Assembly: GCA_963790335.1 (NCBI GenBank) | Contig: CAWBOB010000008.1 | Location: 186,001-250,000, forward strand | DNA: 64,000 nt | Direction: 5' to 3' | From: JAOUEA01 sp963790335 | GTDB lineage: Bacteria; Actinomycetota; UBA4738; HRBIN12 | Shown here: positions 26,473 through 35,954 of the stretch, piece after piece | Position numbering within the stretch: position 1 is the stretch's first letter | How the letters are laid out: each line of letters opens with the position of its first letter | Program-made: the position numbers and the translations under genes | The notes under the pieces: generated by a model | The model's database searches: none | Told to the model about the DNA's origin: nothing | What the model saw: the letters and a program-made list of their open reading frames with translations, nothing else

Positions 26473-27388
26473 GTGCTGGAACCGGCGCTCGACGCGATCC
26501 TGCGATCGGTGCCCGGCTGGGCCGATGCGGAGTTCGAGGTCGAGCCGCTCGAGGGCGGCATCACGAACCGGAACTACGTGGTGACCGTGGGCGGCTCCAG
26601 GTACGTGCTGCGGGTGCCTGGTCACGACACGGCGCTGCTCGGCATCGACCGTGCGAACGAGCACCGGGCCGCCCTGGTCGCCGCCGAGGCGGGTGTCGGG
26701 CCCGAGGTCGTGGCGTTCCTGCCTCAGAGCGGATGCTTCGTGACGCGGTTCGTGCAAGGTGCCCACGTGCCGATGGCCGAGCTGCGATCGGGCGACGCGC
26801 TCGACCTGGTCGTGGCGTCGGTGCGCGCTGCTGCACGCGAGTCCCCCGATCCCCTCGACGTTCCCGGTGTTCCGCATCGTCGAGCGTTACCGCGACACCG
26901 CGGCGGAGCGAGGCATGCGCGTGCCGCCCGCCTACGATGACGCGCATGCATTGGCCGGGCGCATCGAGGGGTCGTTCGCCGCGGCGCCCTCGCCGCTCGC
27001 GACGTGCCACAACGATCTCCTCAACGCGAACTTCCTGCGCGACGGCGACCATGTCTGGATCGTCGACTACGAGTACGCCGGCATGGGCGACGTCTTCTTC
27101 GACCTCGGGAACCTGACGATCAACAACGGGCTCGACGACGACGCGCGCGACCGACTGCTCCACCGGTACTTCCTCGGTGACGTACTCGACCGGCACCGTG
27201 CCCGGCTGGCATTGATGACGTTGATGTCGGACTTCCGCGAGGCCATGTGGGGGGTCGTGCAGCAGGCGATCTCGGCCCTCGACGTGGACTTCGTCGACTA
27301 CGCCGGCCGACACTTCGCACGCATGCTCGACGGCGCCGAGCACATGCCGGTCGACGAGCTCCTCGAGCACGCGGCCCAACCGATCTAG
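26473..27388 (+). CDS. Choline/ethanolamine-kinase-like phosphotransferase (one frameshift near 26825)
   Basis: About 305 residues, GTG start 4 bases after the ligase stop. The kinase fold of the APH/choline kinase group is seen in EGGITNRNYVVTV (nucleotide loop), catalytic CHNDLLNANFL and metal-binding IVDYEYAGMGDVFFDLGN. The last two match LicA/choline kinase closely. It would phosphorylate a small amino alcohol such as choline or ethanolamine, or act on a related metabolite. Its stop converges with the MaoC gene through a shared CTAG. Confidence 0.85.
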
Positions 27389-27828
27389 GGCCTGGCACCG
27401 ACGAGCACGATGTCGGTGCCTTCCTGCACGAGCTCGTCGCGCTGGTTCAGCACCTGCACCCGCATCGTGACGACGCCGCGATCGGGCTTGGAACGTGAGC
27501 GACGAGCATCGGTGACCGTCGTGACGGTTCGGATCGCGTCGTCGGCGAAGACCGGTGCGACGAATCGGCGAGACTCCTCGAGGTAGATGCCCAGCGCCCA
27601 GTCGTCGGCATCGGTGGTCTGCCCGCTCGAGATCGACGTGATCAGCAGGCCGTGCGCGATGGGGGCGTCGTAGGGCGACGAGTCCGCGACCGACGCCGGG
27701 TCGAGATGCAACGGGTTGTGGTCGCCGGTGAGCGTCGCGAATGCCTCGATGTCGGCGCCGGTGATCGTGCGCGGCTCGCTCACGAGCTCGAGCCCGACCT
27801 CGATGTCGTCCAGGTACACGTGGCCCAC
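27385..27828 (-). CDS. MaoC-like hot-dog enoyl-CoA hydratase
   Basis: A 147-residue single hot-dog domain; GTG 27828 is preferred for its GGAGACGGGAG upstream. The hydratase-2 type motif appears as FATLTGDHNPLHLDPASVAD with PYDAPIAHGLLITS, supplying the catalytic Asp and His. RRFVAPVFADDAIRTV is typical of MaoC. It probably hydrates an enoyl-CoA; the ETF genes begin 52 bases away on the other strand. Confidence 0.88.
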   Translation of the reverse strand: MGHVYLDDIEVGLELVSEPRTITGADIEAFATLTGDHNPLHLDPASVADSSPYDAPIAHGLLITSISSGQTTDADDWALGIYLEESRRFVAPVFADDAIRTVTTVTDARRSRSKPDRGVVTMRVQVLNQRDELVQEGTDIVLVGARP

Positions 27829-27879
27829 GGTCGCTCCCGTCTCCTGTGGGTCGAGCCTAGCAACGGCTAGCATCGGGCG

Positions 27880-28651
27880 ATGAACATCGCCGTGTTGGTC
27901 AAGTGGGTTCCCGAGCCACAGGGCACACCCAGTCTCGGCGAGGACCATCTGCTGGTTCGCGAGGGCGCCGATGGTGCGCTCGACCCGGGCGACGAGTACG
28001 GGCTCGAGCGCGCGTTGCAACTCGTGGAACGCGACGGCGGCGAGGTCGTGCTCGTGTCGATGGGCCCCGAGGTAGCCGTGGCCGCGGTGCGGCGCGGTCT
28101 CGCGATGGGTGCCGCGCGCGGGGTGCTCGTGACCGATGACGTCTTGCGCGGCGCCGACACGCTCGTGACCGCCAGGGTGCTCGCCGCCGCCGTGAGCTCG
28201 CTCGGATCCGTCGACATGGTGCTCGCGGCCGTCGAATCGACCGACGGGTACACGGGGACCCTTCCGATCACCGTCGCCGAGCTGCTCGGCCTGCCGAGCG
28301 TCACGTTCGCCACCTCGCTCGATGTGGAAGGGTCGGAGCTTCGCGCCGAACGCCAGACGTCCGCGGGCACCGAGCGGGTCGCCTGCCCGATGCCCGCCCT
28401 CGTGACGGTGACGACCGGTGTCGCCGAGCCGCGCTATCCGAGCCTCAAGGGGGTGATGGCGGCGAAGTCCAAGCCCATCGACCGGCCGTCGCTCGCCGAG
28501 CTCGGGCTTCGACGCCGGCGCCGGGCGGGCGACGCAGACCATCGCTTCGGTCGAGGCCGCCCCCGCGAAGACCGGAGGACGCGTCATCGAGGCCGGACCC
28601 GAGACCGCCGCCGAGATCGCCGATCTGTTGACCGAAGCTCGGGTGATCTGA
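27880..28651 (+). CDS. etfB: Electron transfer flavoprotein beta subunit (one frameshift near 28507)
   Basis: About 257 residues starting MNIAVLVKWVPEP. The nucleotide-binding fold shows EVVLVSMGPEVAVAAVRRGL and LAAVESTDGYTGTLPI, and CPMPALVTVTTGVAEPRYPS is the ETF-beta signature. A one-base shift near 28507 restores GFDAGA and TQTIASVEAAPAKTGGRVIE to a TGA one base before the etfA GTG. With EtfA it carries electrons from acyl-CoA dehydrogenases. Confidence 0.93.
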
Positions 28652-28652
28652 C

Positions 28653-29615
28653 GTGCCCACCACGTGGATCTGGGCGGATCTCGATGCCGACGGCGTGGCC
28701 TCGTCGGCTCTGGAGCTGCTCACCAAGGCCCGGGCCCTCGGCGGTGAGATCGCCGCGGTCGCGCTCGGCCCCGGGGCGGCGACGGTCGCCGGCGAACTCG
28801 GCGAACACGGTGCCCGCACGCTCTATGCCTGTGACGACGAGCGGCTCGATGAGCCCACGTCGCGCGTGGGCGCCCACACCCTCGCCGCGCTCGTCGCCGC
28901 GCACACCCCCGACGTCGTGCTGTTCCCCTCGTCGTACCGGGCGCGCGACGTCGCCGGGCGCCTGCAAGCCATCACCGGTTCGACGCTCATGGCCAACGCC
29001 GTCGACCTGCCTTCGTTCGATCGGGCGCGTGCGGAGATCCTCGGTGGCACCACGATCGTCGAGGTCGCGCTCGAAGGGCCTGCCCCCCATCTCGTCATGG
29101 TGCGTCCGCGCGCGTTCGAGCCGGAAGCCGTCGGCGGCACGGCCGACGTGGTCGATGTCGAGCCCGTCCTCCCCGACGATCTCGTCGATGTCCGGGTGCT
29201 CGAGACGACCGAGGCACAGGCGAGCGGCCCCAGCCTCGATAGCGCGAAGGTCGTGCTCGCCGGCGGCCGCGGGCTCGGCGGGCCTGAAGGCTTCACGCTG
29301 CTCGAGGAGCTCGCGGCCGCGATCGGCGGCACCGCGATCGGCGCATCGCGCGCCGCGGTCGACGCCGGCTGGGTGCCCTACGCGATGCAGATCGGCCAGA
29401 CCGGTTCCACCGTGAAGCCCGAGGTGTACCTGTCGGCCGGCATCAGCGGGGCGCTGCAGCATGCGGTCGGCATGAAGGGGTCGCGCCGCATCGTGGCGAT
29501 CACGAAGGATCCCGACGCGCCCATCCTGCGCCTGGCCGACCTCGGCGTCGTGGGCGATCTCTTCCAGGTGCTGCCGGCGCTGACCGAGGAGGTCCGGCGA
29601 CGGACCGGACGGTGA
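28653..29615 (+). CDS. etfA: Electron transfer flavoprotein alpha subunit
   Basis: A 320-residue intact protein with GTG start. VVLFPSSYRARDVAGRLQA is in the N-terminal domain. The FAD-binding C-terminal domain has LAGGRGLGGPEGF, VDAGWVPYAMQIGQTG and YLSAGISGALQHAVGMKGS, all family signatures. The stop overlaps the GTG of the membrane oxidoreductase as GTGA. It forms the FAD-containing ETF heterodimer with EtfB. Confidence 0.95.
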   Translation: MPTTWIWADLDADGVASSALELLTKARALGGEIAAVALGPGAATVAGELGEHGARTLYACDDERLDEPTSRVGAHTLAALVAAHTPDVVLFPSSYRARDVAGRLQAITGSTLMANAVDLPSFDRARAEILGGTTIVEVALEGPAPHLVMVRPRAFEPEAVGGTADVVDVEPVLPDDLVDVRVLETTEAQASGPSLDSAKVVLAGGRGLGGPEGFTLLEELAAAIGGTAIGASRAAVDAGWVPYAMQIGQTGSTVKPEVYLSAGISGALQHAVGMKGSRRIVAITKDPDAPILRLADLGVVGDLFQVLPALTEEVRRRTGR

Positions 29616-31592
29616 GCGCGGCGCTCCTCCTTCGTCGTCGTCATCGGGGCGGTGACGCTCGCCTGGCGTCGCGCCGCTCCGCGCATCGCCACGCTTCGTG
29701 GTGCCCGCGCCGACGACCCAGATCGCGCGGGAACGACAGCCGAGCGCGCGGCCCGGGAGCTGACCCACGTCGTCGGCCAGCGGAAGCTCTTCCAGCGGCT
29801 CGTGCCGGGGCTCATGCATGCCGCGATCTTCTGGGGCTTCGTCGTGCTGCTGCCGACGATCGCCGAGGCCGCGATCGCGATCGTCGACCGTGAGGGCCAC
29901 CTTCCGATCGTCGGCGACACCGTGGCCTTCGCCTGGATCGTCGACGTGTTCGCTGTGGCCGTGCTCGGAGGGGTCGCGACCGCTGTCGTCATCCGCAAGG
30001 TGCAGCGCCCCGATCGCTTCCGCGGATCGCACCTCGGCGAGGCCGATCGCATCCTGCTCATGATCACCGCGATCGTCGTGTCGCTGCTGTGGTGGCAGGC
30101 GACCCGTGTCGCACTCGGGCTCGCCGATGTCGAGGGACCGGTCTCCGGGTGGCTCGCCTCGTACTTCGACGGCATCGGCTCCGCGGCGCTCGAACGAGTC
30201 GAGCGTTCACTCGTCTGGATCCACCTGCTGCTCGTGCTCGGCTTCCTCGTCTACCTGCCCGGATCGAAGCACCTGCACATCGTCACGGCGGCCCCGAACG
30301 TGTGGCTCTCGAAGGCCGGTCCCGGCGGACGGCTCGAGCCGCTGCGCATCGACCTCGAGGGCCCCGAGGAAGACCTGCGGTTCGGCGCCGCCGTCGCGAC
30401 CGACCTCACCCGCAAGCAGACGCTCGACCTGTTCTCGTGCACGGAGTGCGGCCGATGCCAGGACGTCTGTCCCGCGTGGGCAACCGGCAAGCCGCTCAGC
30501 CCGAAGCTGCTGATCATGGGGCTGCGAGACCACGTGGTGTCGGCGTCGCCGGCCGGCGAAGTCGAGCTCCAGCCGCTCGTACCGAACGCCGTCACCGACG
30601 AAGTGGTCTGGGACTGCGTGACCTGCGGCGCATGCGTGCAGGAGTGCCCGGTCGACATCGAGCACGTCGACACGATCGTGGATCTGCGACGGCACCTCGT
30701 CATGGCCGAGTCCCGATTCCCGAGCGAGGCGGGCGGGCTGCTGCGAGGCATCGAGGGCGCCGGCGAGAACCCCTGGAATCAGCCCGCGAGCGCGCGCATG
30801 GACTGGGCAGCGGGACTCGATGTTCGGGTACTCGCATCCGGCGACCCGGCGCCCGAGGTGCTCTTCTGGGTCGGGCTGCGCCGGCGCCTTCGACGAGCGC
30901 GCGCGAGAAGCAACCCGTTCCACGGTGCGCCTGCTGCAGGCGGCCGGCATCGACGTCGCAGTGCTCGGCCAGCGTGAGTCGTGCACGGGCGACCCGGCGC
31001 GGCGCATGGGCCACGAGTTCCTGTTCCAGACGCTCGCGGAGCGCAACGTCTCGACGCTGAACGAGGCCGGCGTGACGACGATCGTCGCGAGCTGCGCGCA
31101 CTGCTTCAACACGCTCGCGAACGAGTATCCGGACTACGGCGGCACGTACGAGGTCGTGCACCATTCAGAGTTGCTCTCTCGTCTCGTCGGTGAGGGCAGG
31201 CTGCATCCCTCTCGCGACTCGGTCGCGGTGACCTATCACGATGCGTGTTACCTGGGGCGGCACAACGACAAGTACGACGCTCCCCGCGACGTGCTCGGCG
31301 CCGTCACGGGCGCGATCAAGGAGATGCCCCGCAGCCGCGAACGCTCGTTCTGCTGCGGCGCCGGAGGCGCGAAGTTCTGGATGGAGGAAGGCGGTGACGC
31401 CCGCATCAACGACACGCGCTTCGCGGAAGCCGCAGCCACCGGCGCCGACGTCGTCGCGACCGCGTGCCCTTCTGTCTCGTCATGCTCGACGACGCATCCA
31501 ACGCGTCAGGCGAGGGCGGACCCAGGGTTGCCGACGTCGCGACCCTGCTCGCCCGCTCGGCCCTCGATTCCCCGACTGGGCCAGGAAGCTAG
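29612..31592 (+). CDS. etfD: EtfD-like membrane Fe-S oxidoreductase, probable ETF:menaquinone reductase (three frameshifts)
   Basis: About 660 residues reconstructed across shifts near 29630, 30877 and 31467. The N-terminal part has membrane helices resembling nitrate-reductase-gamma (GLMHAAIFWGFVVLLPTIAE, SLVWIHLLLVLGFLVYLPGS). Two ferredoxin clusters follow, CTECGRCQDVCPAW and CVTCGACVQECPVDI, then two CCG-type domains (SCAHCFNTLANEYP, TYHDACYLGRHND, SFCCGAGGAKFW). This is the architecture of mycobacterial EtfD, which takes electrons from reduced ETF to menaquinone. Direct overlap with etfA makes that assignment strong. Confidence 0.87.
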
Positions 31593-31623
31593 TCTCGTTC
31601 AGACTACTTCGAAGACTTGGGGC

Positions 31624-32503
31624 CTATCGCAGCCTGATGACGTTGCCCGTCACGAGGCCTGCCACATCTGAGCACAGGAACCCAACGATCCCTGCCACCT
31701 CGTCGGGACTCGCGATATGGAAGAGCACGTCGCTACCGGCCACCGCCTCCTTGACCTCGGAGGTGATCCACCCAGTGTCGGTCACCGGCGGATGGACGAT
31801 ATTCGCGGTGACGCCGGCATCCGCGAGCTCATACGCGGCCGACATCGTGAAGTTCTCCAAGGCCGCCTTCGCCGCTCCGTACGAGACCTCCTCAGGGAAA
31901 CCGTCGGGCCCACCCGACGAGAGGCCGACGATACGGCCCCAGGTTGCGCCGCGCTCGCGGTGCCGACTGCGCGAACTCCACGATCATGAGTGCAGATCCG
32001 CGGGCATCGACGGCGAAGACCTGATCGATCGTCGCCGCCGACACCGACCGGAGGGAGCGACCCAGACGGTCGGATGGGTCACCCTTGAAGGTGTCCGCCA
32101 CCCATCCGCTGGCGTTGTTGATGAGGATGTCCACAGGACCAAGTCGCTCCTCAGCTTCTTCGAAGATGCGGACGGCGCTGGCCTCATCGGCAAGATCCGC
32201 CTCGAGCGCGCACGCACGACCCCCGCGCTCCTCGATCGCACGAACCACCTCGCGCGCGTCACCAGATCGTGCCAGTCGATAGGCATCCGGCACTCCTGCG
32301 TTCCCCTCTTCGTGCTGGCGCATGTACGTCAACAGCACGGAGGCGCCGTGGCGCGCAAGGTTCCGGGCCACCGCTGCGCCGATGCCGTGATTCGCCCCGG
32401 TGACCATCGCGACATGACCAGACAGGTCGATGAGGCTGGGGACGCCGGACAACGAGAACTCCTCTCCGATAGCCGAAGCCTGGTGAAAGATGCGGCGTGT
32501 CAC
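31624..32503 (-). CDS. Short-chain dehydrogenase/reductase (one frameshift near 31955)
   Basis: About 290 residues from 32503; GTG 32443 directly before PSLIDLSG is an alternative. NAD(P) binding is VTGANHGIGAAVARNLA, followed by VDILINNASGW. After a one-base shift the catalytic Ser (GRIVGLSSGGPDG) and Tyr-Lys (SYGAAKAALENF) are recovered, and the end is DVAGLVTGNVIRLR. Base composition is visibly less GC-rich than its neighbours, which may indicate recent acquisition. Substrate unknown. Confidence 0.82.
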
Positions 32504-32530
32504 GCGGCCTGCGCAGATGCCCTCGGTCGT

Positions 32531-33703
32531 TCAGGCGAAGGCGCGGTGGCCCGTGAGCAACCCGCCGATCACCAGGGTGTGCACCTCTTCCGTCCCCTCG
32601 TAGGTGATCACGGACTCGAGGTTCGTCATGTGGCGCATGATCGGGTACTCGAGCGTGATGCCGTTCGCGCCCAGGATGCCTCGGCACGTCCGCGCCACCT
32701 TGATCGCCTCGCGGGTGTTGTTGAGCTTGCCGATCGAGACGTGCTCGGGCTGCAGACGGCCGTCTTCCTTCATGCGGCCCAGGTGGTAGGCGAGCAGCGT
32801 GCCCTTCTCGATCTCGAGCGCCATGTCGGCGAGCTTCTTCTGCGTGAGTTGGAAGGCACCGATCGGCTTGCCGAACTGCACCCGTTCCTTCGAGTAGTTC
32901 AGAGCCGACTCGAAGCACGCACGAGCGGCACCCATCACACCCCAGATGATGCCGAAGCGAGCCTCGTTGAGACATGAGAGCGGTCCCTTCAACCCCTCGA
33001 CGCCGGGGAGCATCGCCCCGGCAGGGAGCCGCACGTCGTCCATGACGAGCTCGCTCGTCACGCTCGCCCGCAAAGACATCTTCTTGTGGATGTCGGGCGC
33101 GCTGAATCCCGGCGCGTCGCACGGTACGGCGAACCCTCGCACGCCGTCGTCGGTGTTCGCCCAGACGATGGCGACGTCGCTCACGCTTCCGTTCGTGATC
33201 CACATCTTCGTGCCGTTCAGCACCCAGTCGTCGCCGTCACGCTTGGCGAACGTGCGCATCGACCCGGGATCGCTGCCGGAATCAGGCTCGCTCAGGCCGA
33301 AGCATCCGATCGCGTCGCCGCTCGTGAGGCGCGGGAGCCACTCGGCGCGCTGCTCGTCGCTTCCGAACGTCAGGATCGCGAACATGGCGAGCGCACTCGT
33401 CACCGAGACGAACGACCGGAGCCCCGAGTCACCGGCCTCGAGTTCGAGCTCGACGAGCCCGTAGGCGACCGCGTTCAGGCCGAGCAGGCCTTCCCCTTGG
33501 AGCTGCATGCCGAGGAAGCCCATCTCGCCGAGCTCCTTCGCGAGCTCGCGCGCCGGGAACTCACCAGCCTCGTACCACTCGTCGACCTCGGGCAGGATGC
33601 GACCCCGCACCCATTCCCGAGCGGTGTCGCGCACCGCGCGTTCGTCGTCGGTGAGCAGGTGGTCGATATCGAGCAGGTCGTGTGGATCGATCGATGTGCT
33701 CAT
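32531..33703 (-). CDS. Acyl-CoA dehydrogenase, glutaryl-CoA dehydrogenase-like
   Basis: A 390-residue FAD flavoprotein. CFGLSEPDSGSDPGSMRT and WITNGSVSDVAIVWA line the FAD and substrate site, and ERVQFGKPIGAFQLTQKKLA is the dehydrogenase signature. The catalytic Glu lies in SVITYEGTEEVHTLVIG, in the glutaryl-CoA dehydrogenase position, and overall wording is closest to that subgroup. Reduced FAD would be reoxidised by the EtfBA-EtfD system 1-6 kb away. Confidence 0.9.
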   Translation of the reverse strand: MSTSIDPHDLLDIDHLLTDDERAVRDTAREWVRGRILPEVDEWYEAGEFPARELAKELGEMGFLGMQLQGEGLLGLNAVAYGLVELELEAGDSGLRSFVSVTSALAMFAILTFGSDEQRAEWLPRLTSGDAIGCFGLSEPDSGSDPGSMRTFAKRDGDDWVLNGTKMWITNGSVSDVAIVWANTDDGVRGFAVPCDAPGFSAPDIHKKMSLRASVTSELVMDDVRLPAGAMLPGVEGLKGPLSCLNEARFGIIWGVMGAARACFESALNYSKERVQFGKPIGAFQLTQKKLADMALEIEKGTLLAYHLGRMKEDGRLQPEHVSIGKLNNTREAIKVARTCRGILGANGITLEYPIMRHMTNLESVITYEGTEEVHTLVIGGLLTGHRAFA

Positions 33704-33778
33704 GCCTCGACGGTAGCACCGGGGATCGTCGGGAGGCGATCTCGGCCCGCCCAGCGCGGCGTGTGCGAAACTCGAGGC

Positions 33779-34498
33779 ATGGACCGGATGCTGTTCGCTC
33801 GCTGTGACGCGGTGGAGACCTTCGGTGTGGCGCTTCCCACGATGGAAGCAGCGGGCATGCCCGTGACGATCTGGGAAGCGCTCGACGGCGAGCCGCGACC
33901 CTCGCTCGACGGCATCGCCGGCGTGGTGCTGTTCGGTAGCACCTACAACGTCGAGCACGCGGAGGAGCAGCCGTTCATCAAGGACGCCCGCGAGCTCACC
34001 CTGGAAGCGATCGACCTCGGCGTGCCCTACCTGGGTGTGTGCTTCGGCGCGCAGATGCTCGCCTGGTCGCTCGACGCCCCCGTGATGAAGGCCCCGGTGC
34101 GAGAGGTGGGGTTCGAGCCGATCCACCCGACGCCAGCGGCGAGCGACGATCCCCTCATCTCGCATCTCACCGACGGCGACATGGAGTTCCAGTGGCACAT
34201 GGACACCTTCGAGCTGCCCGCCGGCGCCACGCTGCTCGCCACCGGTGACCGAGTGACCAACCAGGCCTACCGCGTCGGCGATCGCACGTGGGGGTTGCAG
34301 TTCCACCTCGAGATCGTCCGCGACGAGCTCGAGATGTGGCTCGGGACCTTCGAGCAGCACGACGGCCCGCTCGAGTCGGCGTGGGGAAAATCGGCCGCGA
34401 CGCTCCGAGCCGAGGCGGATCGATACCTCGACGGACACGTGCAACGCGGCAGCGAGGTGTTCCGGCGGTTCGCAGGGCTGGCCCGCTCGGCCTCATGA
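33779..34498 (+). CDS. Class I glutamine amidotransferase (GATase1)
   Basis: A 240-residue stand-alone GATase1 domain. The nucleophile elbow is YLGVCFGAQMLAWSL, and the His-Glu pair is in WGLQFHLEIVRDE. FGSTYNVEHAEEQPFI forms the oxyanion region. It overlaps the downstream PuuD-like gene by ATGA, so two related glutaminase-type domains are made together. It might hydrolyse a gamma-glutamyl compound; no synthase partner is adjacent. Confidence 0.87.
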   Translation: MDRMLFARCDAVETFGVALPTMEAAGMPVTIWEALDGEPRPSLDGIAGVVLFGSTYNVEHAEEQPFIKDARELTLEAIDLGVPYLGVCFGAQMLAWSLDAPVMKAPVREVGFEPIHPTPAASDDPLISHLTDGDMEFQWHMDTFELPAGATLLATGDRVTNQAYRVGDRTWGLQFHLEIVRDELEMWLGTFEQHDGPLESAWGKSAATLRAEADRYLDGHVQRGSEVFRRFAGLARSAS

Positions 34499-35826
34499 TC
34501 GAACCGCTCGGGGAGCCCCGGCCGCGCGTGGCGGTCGTCGCGTATCACCTCGGACACGATCGCGTGACGCGCTGGCCCGACGGTGGATACGGCGTGCCTG
34601 GTCCCTACATCGAAGCGCTCCGTCGATCGGGCGCTCGCACCGCCATCGTGGCGCCGGGCGAGCCGCCCGGCGCCGGGCAGACGCTGGAGCCGTTCGACGG
34701 GCTCCTGCTCGTCGGCGGTGGCGACGTCGACCCGGCACGCTACGGAGCCGAGCCCGACATCGAGCACAACTACGGCGTCGAACCCGACCGCGACGCGTTC
34801 GAGATCGAGCTGCTGCACGAGGCCGAGCGCCTCCGGATGCCGGTGCTCTGCATCTGCCGCGGCATGCAGATCATGAACGTCGCCTACGGTGGCACGCTCC
34901 ACCAGCACCTTCCCGCCGTGGCGCGCCTGCTGGAGCACGGCGTGCCGCTCGACGGCACCGAGACGCTGCACGCCGTCACACCTGATCCGGTCTCGTACCT
35001 CGCGGCCACTACCAAGTCCGGCGACCTCACGTGCTCGTCGCACCATCATCAGGGCATCGACCGCGTGGGCGACCGGCTCCGCGTGAGCGGGCGCAGTCCC
35101 GACGGACTCGTCGAGGCGATCGAGCTCGACATCGGCCCGACCGACGACCCGACGCTCGAGCCGTGGATCGTCGGCGTGCAGTGGCACCCTGAAGAGACTG
35201 CCGCGACCGATCCGGCCCAGCAGTCCCTGTTCGACGCGCTCGTGCTCATCGCCCGGCTGCGCGCATCGCGGGCCGGCCCCGGTGAGGCCGAGGGCCGGGG
35301 CCGCGCATACGGCATCTCCGATCCGGACCCGGCGTGGCCCGATCGCTTCGAGGCGGAAGCCGCCCGCCTCGTCGACGCGCTTCCCGCCGGGCTCGTCTCG
35401 CGCATCGATCACGTGGGATCGACCGCGGTCGCGGGCCTGGCCGCCAAGCCCATCATCGACATGCAGCTGTCGCTTCGGTCGCTCACGCCCCGAGAGGCGT
35501 ACGTCGGCCCGATCACGGCCCTCGGCTACCGATGGGTGCTCGACCCCTGGGATGTGGACCACGAGTACTTCAGCCGCGATGTCGACGGCGAGCGCCGCTT
35601 CCAGGTCCATGTGTGCACGGCCGGCTCGGCCTGGGAGCGCCGGCACCTCGTCTTCCGCGACTGGCTGCGCGAGCACGACGACGATGCCGCCGCCTACGCC
35701 GAACTGAAGCGTGAGCTCGCGGCAGCACATCCCCGAGACACCTTGGCGTACACGGAGGCGAAGACGGGATTCATCACGGCGACCGTGCGCCGAGCGCAAC
35801 AGGGCGCGTCCGGGTTCGGGGACTAG
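34495..35826 (+). CDS. Fusion of PuuD-like gamma-glutamyl hydrolase (peptidase C26) and GrpB/UPF0157 domain
   Basis: 443 residues in one intact frame. Residues 1-255 are a PuuD-type class I amidotransferase: LLVGGGDVDPARYG, nucleophile Cys in VLCICRGMQIMNVAYGGTL, SSHHHQGIDRVGDRL, and His/Glu in GVQWHPEET. From about residue 265 a GrpB domain follows: ISDPDPAWPDRFEAEAARL, SRIDHVGSTAVAGLAAKPII and YEYFSRD-like VDHEYFSRD, ending DTLAYTEAKTGFI. GrpB belongs to the nucleotidyltransferase-like superfamily and is known fused to dephospho-CoA kinase in some actinobacteria. Fusion to PuuD is unusual. PuuD enzymes release glutamate from gamma-glutamyl-amines. Confidence 0.88.
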   Translation: MIEPLGEPRPRVAVVAYHLGHDRVTRWPDGGYGVPGPYIEALRRSGARTAIVAPGEPPGAGQTLEPFDGLLLVGGGDVDPARYGAEPDIEHNYGVEPDRDAFEIELLHEAERLRMPVLCICRGMQIMNVAYGGTLHQHLPAVARLLEHGVPLDGTETLHAVTPDPVSYLAATTKSGDLTCSSHHHQGIDRVGDRLRVSGRSPDGLVEAIELDIGPTDDPTLEPWIVGVQWHPEETAATDPAQQSLFDALVLIARLRASRAGPGEAEGRGRAYGISDPDPAWPDRFEAEAARLVDALPAGLVSRIDHVGSTAVAGLAAKPIIDMQLSLRSLTPREAYVGPITALGYRWVLDPWDVDHEYFSRDVDGERRFQVHVCTAGSAWERRHLVFRDWLREHDDDAAAYAELKRELAAAHPRDTLAYTEAKTGFITATVRRAQQGASGFGD

Positions 35827-35954
35827 CGCGAACGGGCTAGCTCCTGCATAATCCCCGGCATCGTGGGGTCACGACCGAACGTCATGCGCCGTGCCACCGT
35901 GTCGAGCATCGATCCGTCCGGCTGGGGCGTTCGACCGTGGGTGGGCCCGACCGC

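Noticed and set aside
35823..35910. 28-residue minus-strand ORF (MLDTVARRMTFGRDP...)
   Set aside because: It reads plausibly and fills part of the gap before the S66 gene, but has no ribosome-binding site and no known relative; too weak to call.
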